A stretch of DNA of 5,756 bases. Origin: Methylotetracoccus sp. (GTDB lineage Bacteria; Pseudomonadota; Gammaproteobacteria; Methylococcales; Methylococcaceae). Made by a program: the position numbers and the translations under genes. Below the pieces are notes generated by a model. That model searched no databases, was not told the DNA's origin, and saw only the letters and a list, made by a program, of their open reading frames with translations. Numbering within the stretch: the stretch's first letter is position 1; each line of letters begins with the position of its first letter. This document shows positions 5,253-5,756 of the stretch, in pieces. The stretch is from positions 1 to 5,756 of the forward strand of contig JALORT010000160.1 in the NCBI GenBank assembly GCA_025458755.1. Reading direction: 5' to 3'.

Positions 5253-5756
5253 GCCTGCGCGTCGCATACACGGTCTCGGCTCAGCAGTAACTGAGCCTCT
5301 TGCCGTGCCCTCTCAATGAAGGTGTAACGGGGCAGCAGCGTCACCGCTCGTTCGGGACAGGTTCGCACGCAGCCGCCGCATTGGATGCACGATTCTTCGA
5401 TGAGCGCGAGTTCGCCCCGATCGGAATTGCCCGTCAGCACGGACTCCGGGCACACGGGAACACACTTCATGCACAAGGTGCAGGCCTGCGGGTCGACCTG
5501 TACGGCGCCGAACGGGGCCCCTGCGGGCAGAAGGACGAACGGGGCCGATGAAGTCGCAGGTCTCAGATGGTTCACGGCGCTCCGGATCCAGGCGCGCTTG
5601 CCGGCATCTTCGTTCCAATCCGTCAGCGGCTCGATCGGTTGGTGCGGACGGACGCGGATGATGGTCTTGCGAAGTTCTTCGGCGCTCACCCGTCGGAGCG
5701 CCTCCGGCCCGAACCCGACCGCCGTCAACAGACATCGGACCCATTCAAGCTCCTGA
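5246..5756 (-). CDS. 2x[4Fe-4S] ferredoxin-type protein, C-terminal part, runs off the right edge
   Basis: The reading frame is open from the window edge to TAA at 5246-5248, giving 169 residues of a longer protein. Two clusters of C-x2-C-x2-C-x3-C-P are present: CTLCMKCVPVCP (first Cys is residue 92 of the visible part) and CIQCGGCVRTCP (first Cys at 123), each binding one [4Fe-4S], so electron transfer is the expected role. Before them lies a region (ELEWVRCLLTAVGFGPEALRRV...) typical of the larger multi-domain iron-sulfur proteins, with the ferredoxin domain at the C-terminus; related proteins often sit near molybdenum or formate dehydrogenase genes, but no such neighbour is visible. A TTG at 5728 could be read as a start, but the frame continues upstream in family-like sequence, so I treat the gene as 5'-partial. 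It converges on hypE. Its last residues (CDAQAG) and stop fall in or against the adjacent repeat, so the C-terminus may be altered. Confidence 0.85.
   Translation of the reverse strand, partial: QELEWVRCLLTAVGFGPEALRRVSAEELRKTIIRVRPHQPIEPLTDWNEDAGKRAWIRSAVNHLRPATSSAPFVLLPAGAPFGAVQVDPQACTLCMKCVPVCPESVLTGNSDRGELALIEESCIQCGGCVRTCPERAVTLLPRYTFIERARQEAQLLLSRDRVCDAQAG

Overview
The window is GC-rich, compact bacterial DNA. The HoxN-like nickel permease, the HypE and the RelE/Phd module resemble proteobacterial families, and a gammaproteobacterium is my best guess, made from family resemblance only. It splits into a defence/stability half (1-2228, all on the minus strand) and a nickel/hydrogenase half (2431-5756).

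Left half, in the direction of transcription (right to left): a decayed type I restriction subunit gene, hsdR' (2228-1574). It keeps only the first ~68 codons and the last ~145 codons of the family, and carries a frameshift and a nonsense codon. Next comes a complete Phd/YefM antitoxin and RelE/YafQ toxin pair (1509-957) with a readable promoter and ribosome binding site. Last is the intact 5' end of a second hsdR (846 to the window edge), with its nuclease triad and Walker A motif. The corrected N-terminus of the broken copy is about 76% identical to the intact one over 68 residues (hand count), so the two are diverged paralogues and not a recent tandem duplication.

Right half: a 108-residue protein with 39 histidines (minus strand) is divergent from a NiCoT-family nickel permease, which is followed 21 bases later by hypE, the enzyme that makes the thiocyanate precursor of the [NiFe]-hydrogenase cyanide ligands. 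Together they suggest nickel capture, import and use for hydrogenase maturation. No hydrogenase subunit and no other hyp gene is in view. A dyad-symmetric, REP-like repeat separates hypE from a convergent gene for the C-terminal part of a 2x[4Fe-4S] ferredoxin-type protein that enters from the right edge. That gene's stop codon lies inside the outer arm of the repeat.

The least ordinary features are the broken/intact hsdR pair around a toxin-antitoxin module, and the His-rich protein paired with the NiCoT-hypE operon. I see no CRISPR array, tRNA, rRNA or complete insertion sequence.
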